Of a DNA stretch of 14,038 nt, positions 6,779-12,972 are shown piece by piece. Made by a program: the position numbers and the translations under genes. The notes beneath the pieces are model-generated. The model had not been told where the DNA came from, did no database searches, and saw only the letters and a program-made list of their open reading frames with translations. Source of the DNA: JALHVH01 sp964544265 (GTDB taxonomy: Bacteria > Acidobacteriota > Aminicenantia > Aminicenantales > Saccharicenantaceae); the NCBI GenBank assembly GCA_964544265.1, contig CAZJBD010000055.1:1-14038 (forward strand). The letters are read 5' to 3'. The first letter of the stretch is position 1, and each line of letters starts with the position of its first letter.

Positions 6779-7544
6779 ATTCCCGGACAGAATAAGGCGG
6801 CGTCCTGTAAAACGCCGCCTCGTATTCAATGACCTTGCCGTCCTCGGTGGTCAGCCAGGGAACATCGTGATGGGAATAATCGCTGATTTGACGCGCGTTC
6901 ATCTCGGACAACCTGTCCAGGACATCATTAATGACCTCTATCTCGTTGCCTTTCAGAATTCCCAGGTGCGGCTTTCTCAGAGGAAGATATTTTCTTTGAG
7001 GGTACGCGAAATACTTATCCTTAATTTCGATGATTTCCGCCTTGGCCATCATTTGGTCCACGATTTTCCTAAATTCAAGGGGCGTCGGCCCATACTTATT
7101 TTTCAGGTACGTGGCCCCGATGAGCTGCTCCTCATATTTCTCGTAATAGTCAAAATCGATGAAATAGAGGAGTTTGTAAAGGACCGTCTCGCCAATCGCG
7201 GGTTTTGCTCCAACCTTGTTCAGGATATAGAGCAGCACTTCCTTGAACTTGTGGAGGTTTTTCTGCGGGACGTTGATTCTCATCCGGGATGCGGGTTCGG
7301 GTCCATAGGCTTCCCGGCTCTCTCTGATCACGATTTGCGGCTCTTTATCTGAATCGATCAGCGCATCCACAGACAGATTAAAGATTTCCGCTAACTTCTT
7401 GAGCTCCTCGGCGCACACCTTCCTCTCTCCATTCTCTATCTGTGATATAGACGGTCGGGAAATACCCAGTTTCTCAGCCAGGGCCTGTTGGCTCAATCCG
7501 AGAGACTTCCGTATTTGTTTGATTCTTTGACCCAGTGAAGTCAT
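6762..7544 (-). CDS. HTH-Panacea (SocA-like) antitoxin and repressor
   Basis: This 260-aa protein has two domains. Residues about 5-62 form a Cro/CI-type helix-turn-helix (QRIKQIRKSLGLSQQALAEKL, then SRPSISQIENGER). Residues about 97-240 match the Panacea domain, formerly DUF4065 and found in SocA (VGAKPAIGETVLYKLLYFID, ATYLKNKYGPTPLEF, and a C-terminal YSHHDVPW). Panacea domains neutralise many unrelated toxin folds, and HTH-Panacea proteins also repress their own operon. I place the start at ATG 7544, not the upstream ATG at 7562 or TTG at 7565, because AGGAG lies 7 nt before it and the predicted transcription start is near 7557, downstream of the alternatives. The toxin gene overlaps its 3' end. 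The pair is AT-richer than the peptidase gene, suggesting acquisition. Confidence 0.88.
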   Translation of the reverse strand: MTSLGQRIKQIRKSLGLSQQALAEKLGISRPSISQIENGERKVCAEELKKLAEIFNLSVDALIDSDKEPQIVIRESREAYGPEPASRMRINVPQKNLHKFKEVLLYILNKVGAKPAIGETVLYKLLYFIDFDYYEKYEEQLIGATYLKNKYGPTPLEFRKIVDQMMAKAEIIEIKDKYFAYPQRKYLPLRKPHLGILKGNEIEVINDVLDRLSEMNARQISDYSHHDVPWLTTEDGKVIEYEAAFYRTPPYSVREYDDAV

Positions 7545-7564
7545 GTTTTTTCTCCTGGACATCA

Positions 7565-7592
7565 ATTATATGGATGTTAGATAAATTGTCAA
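7565..7592 (-). promoter_or_regulatory. Consensus promoter of the Panacea toxin-antitoxin operon
   Basis: On the minus strand TTGACA (7587-7592) and TATAAT (7565-7570) are both perfect and separated by 16 bp. Transcription is expected near 7557, giving a leader of about 13 nt that starts with the AGGAG ribosome binding site (7552-7556). Confidence 0.75.
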
Positions 7593-7597
7593 GATAA

Positions 7598-7614
7598 TGT
7601 AGGAATATCCTACA
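7598..7614. promoter_or_regulatory. Palindromic operator next to the toxin-antitoxin promoter
   Basis: TGTAGGA (7598-7604), a 3-nt spacer ATA, and TCCTACA (7608-7614) form a perfect 17-bp palindrome just upstream of the -35 element. It is the natural binding site for the dimeric helix-turn-helix of the antitoxin. A related sequence lies in the promoter of the nucleotidyltransferase gene. Confidence 0.6.
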
Positions 7615-7663
7615 AACCAGTTTTTTTTATCCTTGCCATTTCCCGAGGTACGTCTTATCCTTC

Positions 7664-7866
7664 CTAGTGGCGACTAGTTGTGCGTCTCGTAAGTTCTTTG
7701 GCATTTTCCTGATCAAGAAAGACGCACAACCGCCGGGGAGTTTGAGGGGGGCGGCGTGGCCCCCCTCAGGGGGTCAGCGAAGCGCCGAGGGGGGAGCTTG
7801 ACTTCCCCCTGGAAGTGTTCCGTCTCTACGGAGGACTTAGATAAGGAAATTATGAGACGGGACACT
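7664..7866. repeat. Cluster of five consecutive inverted repeats in a gene-free region
   Basis: The 270 bp between the antitoxin promoter region and the next gene hold no gene but are packed with hairpin-forming repeats: CTAGT/ACTAG (7664-7668, 7673-7677); GTTGTGCGTCT/AGACGCACAAC (7677-7687, 7720-7730, perfect 11 bp); TGAGGGGGG/CCCCCCTCA (7743-7751, 7760-7768); AGGGGGGA/TCCCCCT with one bulge (7788-7795, 7804-7810); and AGTGTTCCGTCTC/GAGACGGGACACT (7814-7826, 7854-7866, one G:T). The middle part is strikingly GC-rich beside AT-rich flanks. It could be a structured RNA, ends of a decayed insertion sequence, or a small non-autonomous element. No direct target-site duplication is visible, and the class is not recognised. 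Confidence 0.55.
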
Positions 7867-7889
7867 AGACGGGATAATAGGGGAGGAAA

Positions 7890-8195
7890 ATGATGCCGAA
7901 AACAAAGCTTGGAATATGGGCAGGCGGATTGTCGGTCGTTTTCGTTGTGCTTTTTGCAGCGATTATCTATGGCATGAATGTTGCGGGATGGCGACCAGGA
8001 ACCCTGATTGCCGTCGCGGTGGGAACGGGCGCGATGATCGCAGGAATTGCCGTTTTCGTTACAGGGCTAGTCAGCCTGGTTAAGTTCAAAGATCGCTCAG
8101 CCGTTGTGCTATCGGCTGTAATTGTCGGGTCCATCGCCATCCTCATTATCATAATGGGAGTGGTGGAGGGTATTCTCTGGAATTTATCTCATTGA
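7890..8195 (+). CDS. Small three-helix integral membrane protein, unknown function
   Basis: This 101-aa protein is almost entirely membrane-embedded: helices at about residues 9-28, 38-64 and 72-96, with short polar links (GWRPGT, KFKDRS). No family is recognised. GGGGAGG (7880-7886) is a strong ribosome binding site; the first ATG at 7890 is only 3 nt from it, so the adjacent ATG at 7893 (MPKTKLGIW) is an equally good start. The inverted-repeat cluster ends 23 nt upstream, so its transcript may carry these structures in the leader. A 63-nt gap separates it from the -35-like element before the cupin gene on the same strand. Confidence 0.65.
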   Translation: MMPKTKLGIWAGGLSVVFVVLFAAIIYGMNVAGWRPGTLIAVAVGTGAMIAGIAVFVTGLVSLVKFKDRSAVVLSAVIVGSIAILIIIMGVVEGILWNLSH

Positions 8196-8294
8196 TAATC
8201 GGGCGGATAAAGCCATGATCCTTCTCAAAACGTCCCTCGTATTCCGCCGCTTCCTATCTTGACAAGTCCCCAGGCGATGATTAGTCTTTTGACT

Positions 8295-8636
8295 ATGAAA
8301 TCTTTTCCAGATTTTATGAAAAACCCAATAAATAAGGTCGATGCATCACAGCAAAACACTGCTGACATCGAGGGGTATTATTTTCAAGGGGCAGACGAAA
8401 CACAAATCGCTTTTTGGGAGTGCCATGCTGACAGGATTTCCAAAAAACACTCCCATCCTTTTGATGAATATATGGTTTGCGTGAGTGGAGAATATACCGC
8501 TCACTTAAACGAAAAAAAGATCATATTGAAGCCGGGAGACGAATTGTATATCCCAAAGGGCACCGAACAGTGGGGTAAATGCATAGCTGGAACCAGGACT
8601 ATTCATGCGTTTGGCGGCAAACGCATAAAAAAGTAA
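8295..8636 (+). CDS. Small cupin-domain protein
   Basis: This 113-aa single-domain cupin shows motif 1 around HSHPFDEYMVCVSGEYTAHLNEKK (metal-type H-x-H and the downstream E) and motif 2 around LKPGDELYIPKGTEQWGKC, ending TRTIHAFGGKR. Such small cupins bind a metal and act as enzymes or sensors; the substrate is unknown. The conserved-looking opening MKSFPDFMKNP supports ATG 8295; in-frame ATG 8277 and TTG 8259 lie upstream but have no better ribosome binding site. TTGACA at 8259-8264 could be a -35 element, with only a poor -10 (TAGTCT, 8282-8287), which would place the transcript start at the ATG. The gene is markedly AT-rich and converges on the DUF5131 gene with a 39-nt gap. Confidence 0.8.
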   Translation: MKSFPDFMKNPINKVDASQQNTADIEGYYFQGADETQIAFWECHADRISKKHSHPFDEYMVCVSGEYTAHLNEKKIILKPGDELYIPKGTEQWGKCIAGTRTIHAFGGKRIKK

Positions 8637-8675
8637 CGGGCCAACAAGACTCTTACATTCGCGTTGCTTCATTCT

Positions 8676-9386
8676 TCAAAAATTCGGCATCTGATCCCAG
8701 ACTCGGCCCTCGAGAAAGCGCCCGGCTTTCTTTTTATTGACGCCGCCCCATTGTTTGAAAAAAAACGGCACATTCGCCTTCTGACATTTCTCTTTGATTT
8801 CCAGAACCCAATCCTCATTAAGTGGACGTGCACGGGGTCCTGACTCCCCACCAACGATAATCCAATCGATGCCCTCAAGAGAGAGACTCGGGATCGGCCC
8901 GAGCAACGGCTCCAAGGAAACGAACTTAATAGACGCGGGGATTTCACGAAGATCATCAACGCGATGAATGTATTTGTCTTCCTCGACCGTAACACCCATC
9001 CAAATTTGCTCAACCCACGGCAGGAAAGGGGCTAAGCGTTTGAGGCGTTCGGATCTCTTCGTGAGAATTTGGTATCGATGCTGACGCGTCTTATTCATGG
9101 CGCTAAAGACCTGATTGATGAACGAATCTGGAACGCTTTCATGAAAAAGATCGCTCATGGAATTAACGAATATCGTCCTTGGCTTTCGCCATCTGAGAGG
9201 TAGTTCAAGAGCCTCTTCATGAAGGGCGACCGAAAATCCCTTAGAGTAACTCGGGACGCCCATGGCCTGGAGACGCTTGGCCATCCGTTCTGCATAACAA
9301 TTTAGGCACCCCGAGCTTATCTTTGAACATCCTGTAACCGGATTCCAGGTTGATTCCGTCCACTCAATCGCAGTTTCAAACGCCAT
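8676..9386 (-). CDS. Three-Cys-motif DUF5131 protein (phage Gp37/Gp68-like)
   Basis: This 236-aa protein belongs to the DUF5131, phage Gp37/Gp68-like family. The opening ETAIEWTESTWNPVTGC carries the three-Cys motif C20-x6-C27-x2-C30 followed by YAE, which recalls iron-sulfur radical SAM proteins although the spacing differs from C-x3-C-x2-C. Other family marks are FVNSMSDLFHE (73-83), YQILTKR, GVTVEE, KFVSLEPLLGPI, IVGGESGPRARP, and FFFKQWGG near the end. The reaction is unknown; radical or redox chemistry on a nucleic acid or nucleotide is a reasonable guess. The gene begins one nucleotide after the stop of TcmP (TAA-T-ATG), so the two are translated together. Its last codons are duplicated at 13829-13859. 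Confidence 0.88.
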   Translation of the reverse strand: MAFETAIEWTESTWNPVTGCSKISSGCLNCYAERMAKRLQAMGVPSYSKGFSVALHEEALELPLRWRKPRTIFVNSMSDLFHESVPDSFINQVFSAMNKTRQHRYQILTKRSERLKRLAPFLPWVEQIWMGVTVEEDKYIHRVDDLREIPASIKFVSLEPLLGPIPSLSLEGIDWIIVGGESGPRARPLNEDWVLEIKEKCQKANVPFFFKQWGGVNKKKAGRFLEGRVWDQMPNF

Positions 9387-9387
9387 A

Positions 9388-10215
9388 TTAATATCCTAGG
9401 GCACGGTATTTATGAAAAATTGAGCTTGCGATTTTGTCTCCGGTTCTATTATGCGAAGCGAAGAATAAATAATAGATAGGCATCCCCTTTAAATTTTTCA
9501 TCGGCATGGGTTCCGGGACGTATTCAAAACCGGCTTTCTCCTTCAGCCTGTTCCTGTAAGCCTGGATTATGTCGGCATTTGCCCTTTTTTCTATCATATC
9601 ACCAAAAAGCCCCCGCCGCGATTCATAAGCGACTTGGCGCCAGGAATCGTCTCCCCAAAATACGTTCATGCGCTTTATTTGTTTGGGCATAACCTTCTCC
9701 GGATTGGACCAAAGCACATTTCGATTTGCGTCCATGATCATGAAATTGAGAATGATCTCTATGCTGCGCATCTTGCCCGCAGTTTCAACGACGGACCAAT
9801 TCGGATTGAGTCCGTATGGATCAAAGATACATAATGCCCGCCGGAATTCTTCGTATCGGCAGTTGGGAAAAACCTCTTTTATCAAGATAGAGTTGCAGTC
9901 TCCTTCATAGACGGACACATCATTTCTTGAAGCAGTAAGCATGCGCAGCTTTTTCGCACGGGATTTGTCTATTTCGATGAGATGATAATGATTAAAACCC
10001 GGCTTGATATCCAGGACGACGGCCGGACTGCCCGGTATTTCTTCTCCGGTATCCCTGGAGACAATTGTTCCTGCGCCCGCAAATGCATCAATATAGGCAA
10101 AATGGCGAATATGGGATTGTCTTTCTAGTATCTTTGCATATGCCTTGGCATATTCTTCGATGATTGCAAGCTTAATTTCAGTCCAATTCCCTACAACATC
10201 GAGCTGTTCGGCCAT
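9388..10215 (-). CDS. tcmP: Three-Cys-motif partner protein TcmP
   Basis: This 275-aa protein matches TcmP, the family defined by its constant pairing with three-Cys-motif DUF5131 proteins. It has a methyltransferase-like Rossmann opening, HFAYIDAFAGAGT (about 38-50), a second acidic strand LIEIDKSRAKKL (79-90), GDCNSIL (105-111), and FDPYGLNP (131-138), which resembles the D/N-P-P-Y-type catalytic loop of N-methyltransferases. The C-terminal half, with WGDDSWR and a final YYLFFASHNRTGDKI, is family-specific. S-adenosylmethionine binding is therefore likely; methyl transfer is not proven. AGGGGAG sits 3 nt before the ATG at 10215. A weak promoter may lie upstream on the minus strand (TTTAAC, 17 bp, TATATC; 10236-10264). 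It shares an operon with DUF5131 and is AT-richer than the phosphonate genes upstream. Confidence 0.88.
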   Translation of the reverse strand: MAEQLDVVGNWTEIKLAIIEEYAKAYAKILERQSHIRHFAYIDAFAGAGTIVSRDTGEEIPGSPAVVLDIKPGFNHYHLIEIDKSRAKKLRMLTASRNDVSVYEGDCNSILIKEVFPNCRYEEFRRALCIFDPYGLNPNWSVVETAGKMRSIEIILNFMIMDANRNVLWSNPEKVMPKQIKRMNVFWGDDSWRQVAYESRRGLFGDMIEKRANADIIQAYRNRLKEKAGFEYVPEPMPMKNLKGMPIYYLFFASHNRTGDKIASSIFHKYRALGY

Positions 10216-10261
10216 GTACTCCCCTTTAAGATTCCGATATAAAAGAAGACGCCTTTCGGTT

Positions 10262-10295
10262 AAAAAAATCTCATACGGAAATCGTCCAAGACGAT
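10262..10295 (-). terminator. Possible terminator after phosphonopyruvate decarboxylase
   Basis: A 6-bp hairpin, ATCGTC-TTG-GACGAT on the minus strand (10281-10295), lies 14 nt after the decarboxylase stop. A run of seven T follows (10262-10268), but only after a 12-nt gap, so it is a weak candidate. Confidence 0.35.
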
Positions 10296-10309
10296 AGGAA
10301 GCCGCGGCC

Positions 10310-11434
10310 TTACTTGGTCCGGGCCCGCTCCATGAAAGCAGCTTTGTTCTGCTCGGGCGTGCTCTTCGGCCTGCCCAGATCGCTTCGGGATCCGGTGCAG
10401 ATGCGGACTTCGAGCAGCACGGGCCCCGGGCGTCCCTCGACGGCCCTCCAGGCCTGCTCCAAGCCTGCGAGATCAGCAGCCTGTCGATACTCCCGATATC
10501 CGCAGGCTCGGGAAACGGCCGCGAAATCGATCCCCCCAGCCACGGTGGGCTGCCCGCCGACGGATTCGTGGGCCGCGTTGTTCAACAGGACATGGACCAG
10601 GTTCGCGGGCCGCAGGCTGCCGATGATGGGCATGGCGCCCATATGCATCAGCAGGGATCCGTCCCCGTCCAGGCAGATCACCCGGCGGGCGGGGTTGCCC
10701 AGGGCCACGCCGAGGGCGATGGAGGATGTGTGGCCCATGGAGCCTACTGTCAGGAAGTCGCGCTGCTCCTCGCCCCGTTCGACGCGCAGCTCGTAGACTT
10801 CGCGTGAGGTCTTACCGGTGGTCGACACGACCAGATCGCCCGGGCCGGCCAGGGCCAGGATCAGGCGAAGGGCCTCTTCCCGCTTGAGTGACGAATCCTC
10901 GACCTTCTTCTTCGTCTTGGGGGAGGGAGCCAGGGCCCCCTTGCGGACGAGCAGGGCCACGGGCGTCCGTCTCGCGCCGAGCGTCCGAAACACCTCGTCC
11001 AGCAGCGGCTCCAGGTCGCTGTTCTTATCCAAGGTCCAATAGGGGATTTCGAGCACGTTCAGTTGGGCCGGGGTGATCCGTCCCTGCTTGACGTGCTGGG
11101 GCTCGTCTTTGACGCCCGGCTCGCCGCGCCATCCGATGATCAGCAGCAGGGGGATCCGGTAGACCTCGGGATCGGTTAGGGATGTCAGCGGGTTGACGGC
11201 GTTGCCCAGCCCGGAGTTCTGCATGTAGACCGCCCCGACCTCGCCGGTCGCTAGATGATAGCCGGCGGCCAGGGCGACGGCGTTGCCTTCGTTGGCGGTG
11301 ATGATGTTATTTGTCGGCGGACACCGCTCGTCCAGGCAGCCGCAGAAATCCTTGAGCAGGGAATCCGGCACCCCGGCGAAGAAACGGATGCCTCTCCGAC
11401 CCAGGGCTTCGAAGAACGCCTCGGCGCCGATCAT
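10310..11434 (-). CDS. aepY: Phosphonopyruvate decarboxylase
   Basis: This 374-aa thiamine-diphosphate enzyme converts phosphonopyruvate to phosphonoacetaldehyde, the irreversible step that pulls C-P bond formation forward. The N-terminal domain has the expected FFAGVPDSLLKDFC opening and the catalytic glutamate E49 in NEGNAVALAAGYHLATG. The C-terminal domain has the ThDP/Mg motif GDGS at 257-260, with NN at 285-286 and the family-typical HESVGGQPT just after. The length is normal. Its ATG overlaps the mutase stop (TGATG), with GGGGGGA upstream as ribosome binding site; a GTG one codon earlier is an alternative. Translation coupling to PEP mutase matches the usual aepX-aepY arrangement. No third-step enzyme (AEP transaminase or alcohol dehydrogenase) lies downstream in this window. 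Confidence 0.93.
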   Translation of the reverse strand: MIGAEAFFEALGRRGIRFFAGVPDSLLKDFCGCLDERCPPTNNIITANEGNAVALAAGYHLATGEVGAVYMQNSGLGNAVNPLTSLTDPEVYRIPLLLIIGWRGEPGVKDEPQHVKQGRITPAQLNVLEIPYWTLDKNSDLEPLLDEVFRTLGARRTPVALLVRKGALAPSPKTKKKVEDSSLKREEALRLILALAGPGDLVVSTTGKTSREVYELRVERGEEQRDFLTVGSMGHTSSIALGVALGNPARRVICLDGDGSLLMHMGAMPIIGSLRPANLVHVLLNNAAHESVGGQPTVAGGIDFAAVSRACGYREYRQAADLAGLEQAWRAVEGRPGPVLLEVRICTGSRSDLGRPKSTPEQNKAAFMERARTK

Positions 11435-12735
11435 CACTTCCCCCCGGGGATCAACTCGAGGATCTCCTTGATGGACATCATCTGGGCGTCGGCCTCGGCC
11501 GATCGATGGTGCTCGAGGATGGACTTGGCCGTCTTGATCATGGCCGGGTAGGCGCTGCGGATCAGCTGGTTGCCATAGATGACGATGTTGACGCCGTTGG
11601 CCGCCAGCTCCTCCTCGGTGACCCTGTTGTAGCTGGAGGGGACGGCGACGAGGGGCATGCGGTTGTCCAGCGTGTTGTAGAGCCGGCAGAACTCGAAGAC
11701 CTCGTCCGGGCTCTTCTCACGGCTGTGGATCATGATGCCGTCGGCGCCGGCCTGCAGGTAGGCCTGGGCCCGCTCGAAGGCGTCGGCCACCCCCTTCTTA
11801 AGGATCAGGCTTTCGATGCGGGCGATGATCATGAACTCGCGGGTGGCCTGGGATTCCTTGCCCCTCTTGATCTTTAGGCAGAAGCTCTCGACGTCGTCCT
11901 GGGTCTGGTCGACTTCGATGCCGAACAGAGAGTTTCTCTTCAGCCCCCTCTTGTCCTCGATGATCACGGCGGAGATCCCCAGGCGCTCCAGGGTTCGAAC
12001 CGTGAAGGCGAAGTGCTCGGTCTTGCCCCCGGTATCTCCGTCATAGACGATCGGCTTGGTGGTGACCTCGAGGACGTCGTTGAGCGTTATCAGGCGTGCG
12101 GAAAAGTCTACCGCCTCGATGTCGGGCTTTCCTTTCCCCGTCGAATCCGTCAGGCTGCTGGCCCACATGCCGTCGAACTCCCGGCGGCCGTCCGGCGTGT
12201 CGACATGGATGTTCTCGACGATCAGGCCGGTCAGTCCGTTGTGGATCTCCATCAGGCGCACAATCTTCTTGACGTGAAGCAGGCGCCGGAGCGACTGCAG
12301 CCGGATGGAGGGGGTGGTCCCGACCTCCCTTAGGGCGCTGTTCAGCTGGGTGGACGAGATGTTTTTCGTGTAGGGGACTTCGACGAGCTCCCCGCCCCAC
12401 TCGGCCAAGGCGTCGATGACCCGCTGGCGGATGCCGGCCTGGACGCCGTTCCTCCAATCGTCCCCATGGACTACGAAGGCGGGCCGCAGAGCCCGCAGAT
12501 TGGGGACATAGTCCAGGGTGGCCTGGGGGATGACCCGGCTCACGCCCTTGATGCTGGCGACGACTTCGCGCCGCTGCTCGTAGGTCATGAAGGGCAACCG
12601 CTTATAGGAGGCGATGGCCTCATCCGTCAGCAGGCCGACGACGACTTCCCCCAGCTCTTCGGCCTTTCTCAGGATGTTGAGGTGGCCGGGATGGACCAGG
12701 TCGGCGCTCATGCCGACGTAAACGATGCTTGGCAT
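11434..12735 (-). CDS. aepX: Phosphoenolpyruvate mutase with N-terminal cytidylyltransferase domain
   Basis: This 433-aa fusion has an N-terminal TagD/CTP-transferase-like domain (about 1-135) with the nucleotide-binding HPGH (15-18) and the late ISSTQL (126-131) motif. The C-terminal PEP mutase domain (about 145-433) has the metal-binding YDGDTGG (231-237), the diagnostic EDKRGLKRNS loop (260-269), and RIES (306-309). The mutase rearranges phosphoenolpyruvate to phosphonopyruvate. The N-terminal domain probably activates a phosphonate product with CTP, giving a CMP-phosphonate. Start ATG 12735 has AAGGA 5 nt upstream. A near-consensus promoter lies at 12792-12820. It is followed with a one-base overlap by the decarboxylase. 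Such fusions are known; the exact nucleotide and phosphonate substrates cannot be read from the sequence. Confidence 0.92.
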   Translation of the reverse strand: MPSIVYVGMSADLVHPGHLNILRKAEELGEVVVGLLTDEAIASYKRLPFMTYEQRREVVASIKGVSRVIPQATLDYVPNLRALRPAFVVHGDDWRNGVQAGIRQRVIDALAEWGGELVEVPYTKNISSTQLNSALREVGTTPSIRLQSLRRLLHVKKIVRLMEIHNGLTGLIVENIHVDTPDGRREFDGMWASSLTDSTGKGKPDIEAVDFSARLITLNDVLEVTTKPIVYDGDTGGKTEHFAFTVRTLERLGISAVIIEDKRGLKRNSLFGIEVDQTQDDVESFCLKIKRGKESQATREFMIIARIESLILKKGVADAFERAQAYLQAGADGIMIHSREKSPDEVFEFCRLYNTLDNRMPLVAVPSSYNRVTEEELAANGVNIVIYGNQLIRSAYPAMIKTAKSILEHHRSAEADAQMMSIKEILELIPGGK

Positions 12736-12791
12736 GGGTTTCCTTTCCCTTCAATCCGTGCTGACCGGAGGATTTCGCCTTTTCGGTCGAA

Positions 12792-12820
12792 AGTGTATCG
12801 CCGGTCTCGCGGGATGTCAA
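12792..12820 (-). promoter_or_regulatory. Promoter of the phosphonate operon
   Basis: On the minus strand TTGACA (12815-12820) and TACACT (12792-12797) are separated by exactly 17 bp. Transcription would start near 12785, leaving a leader of about 50 nt before the mutase ATG. This is one of the best promoter matches in the window. Confidence 0.65.
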
Positions 12821-12972
12821 TTGGCCGCTTGTCCTCTTCTGGCAGGCCGTCTTGGGGCCAAGCGCGAGGGAGGGGAGGACGCCGCGCCCGCGACCGCCCG
12901 CATTCGCTCGCAATCGCCCGTAATTTGGCTTTTCCCCGGGCGTGCCGAATGATAGAATCTATGCTCCCTACC

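Noticed and set aside
6657..7352. 231-aa open frame on the plus strand
   Set aside because: Antisense to the antitoxin and toxin genes, with no recognisable domain or start signal.
7816..7864. 49-bp element with terminal inverted repeats as a complete tiny transposon
   Set aside because: The flanks show no direct target-site duplication, and the repeat is one of five neighbouring hairpins, so a stand-alone element cannot be supported.
8637..8675. Terminator between the convergent cupin and DUF5131 genes
   Set aside because: No stem with a following T-run was found in the 39-nt gap.
11992..12001. tRNA-like T-loop word GGTTCGAACC
   Set aside because: It lies inside the PEP mutase coding region, and no acceptor stem, D arm or anticodon arm can be built around it.
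12466..12948. Long N-terminal extension of the CDP-alcohol phosphatidyltransferase
   Set aside because: Most of the extension is antisense to PEP mutase and the rest crosses the divergent promoter region; it lacks any domain.
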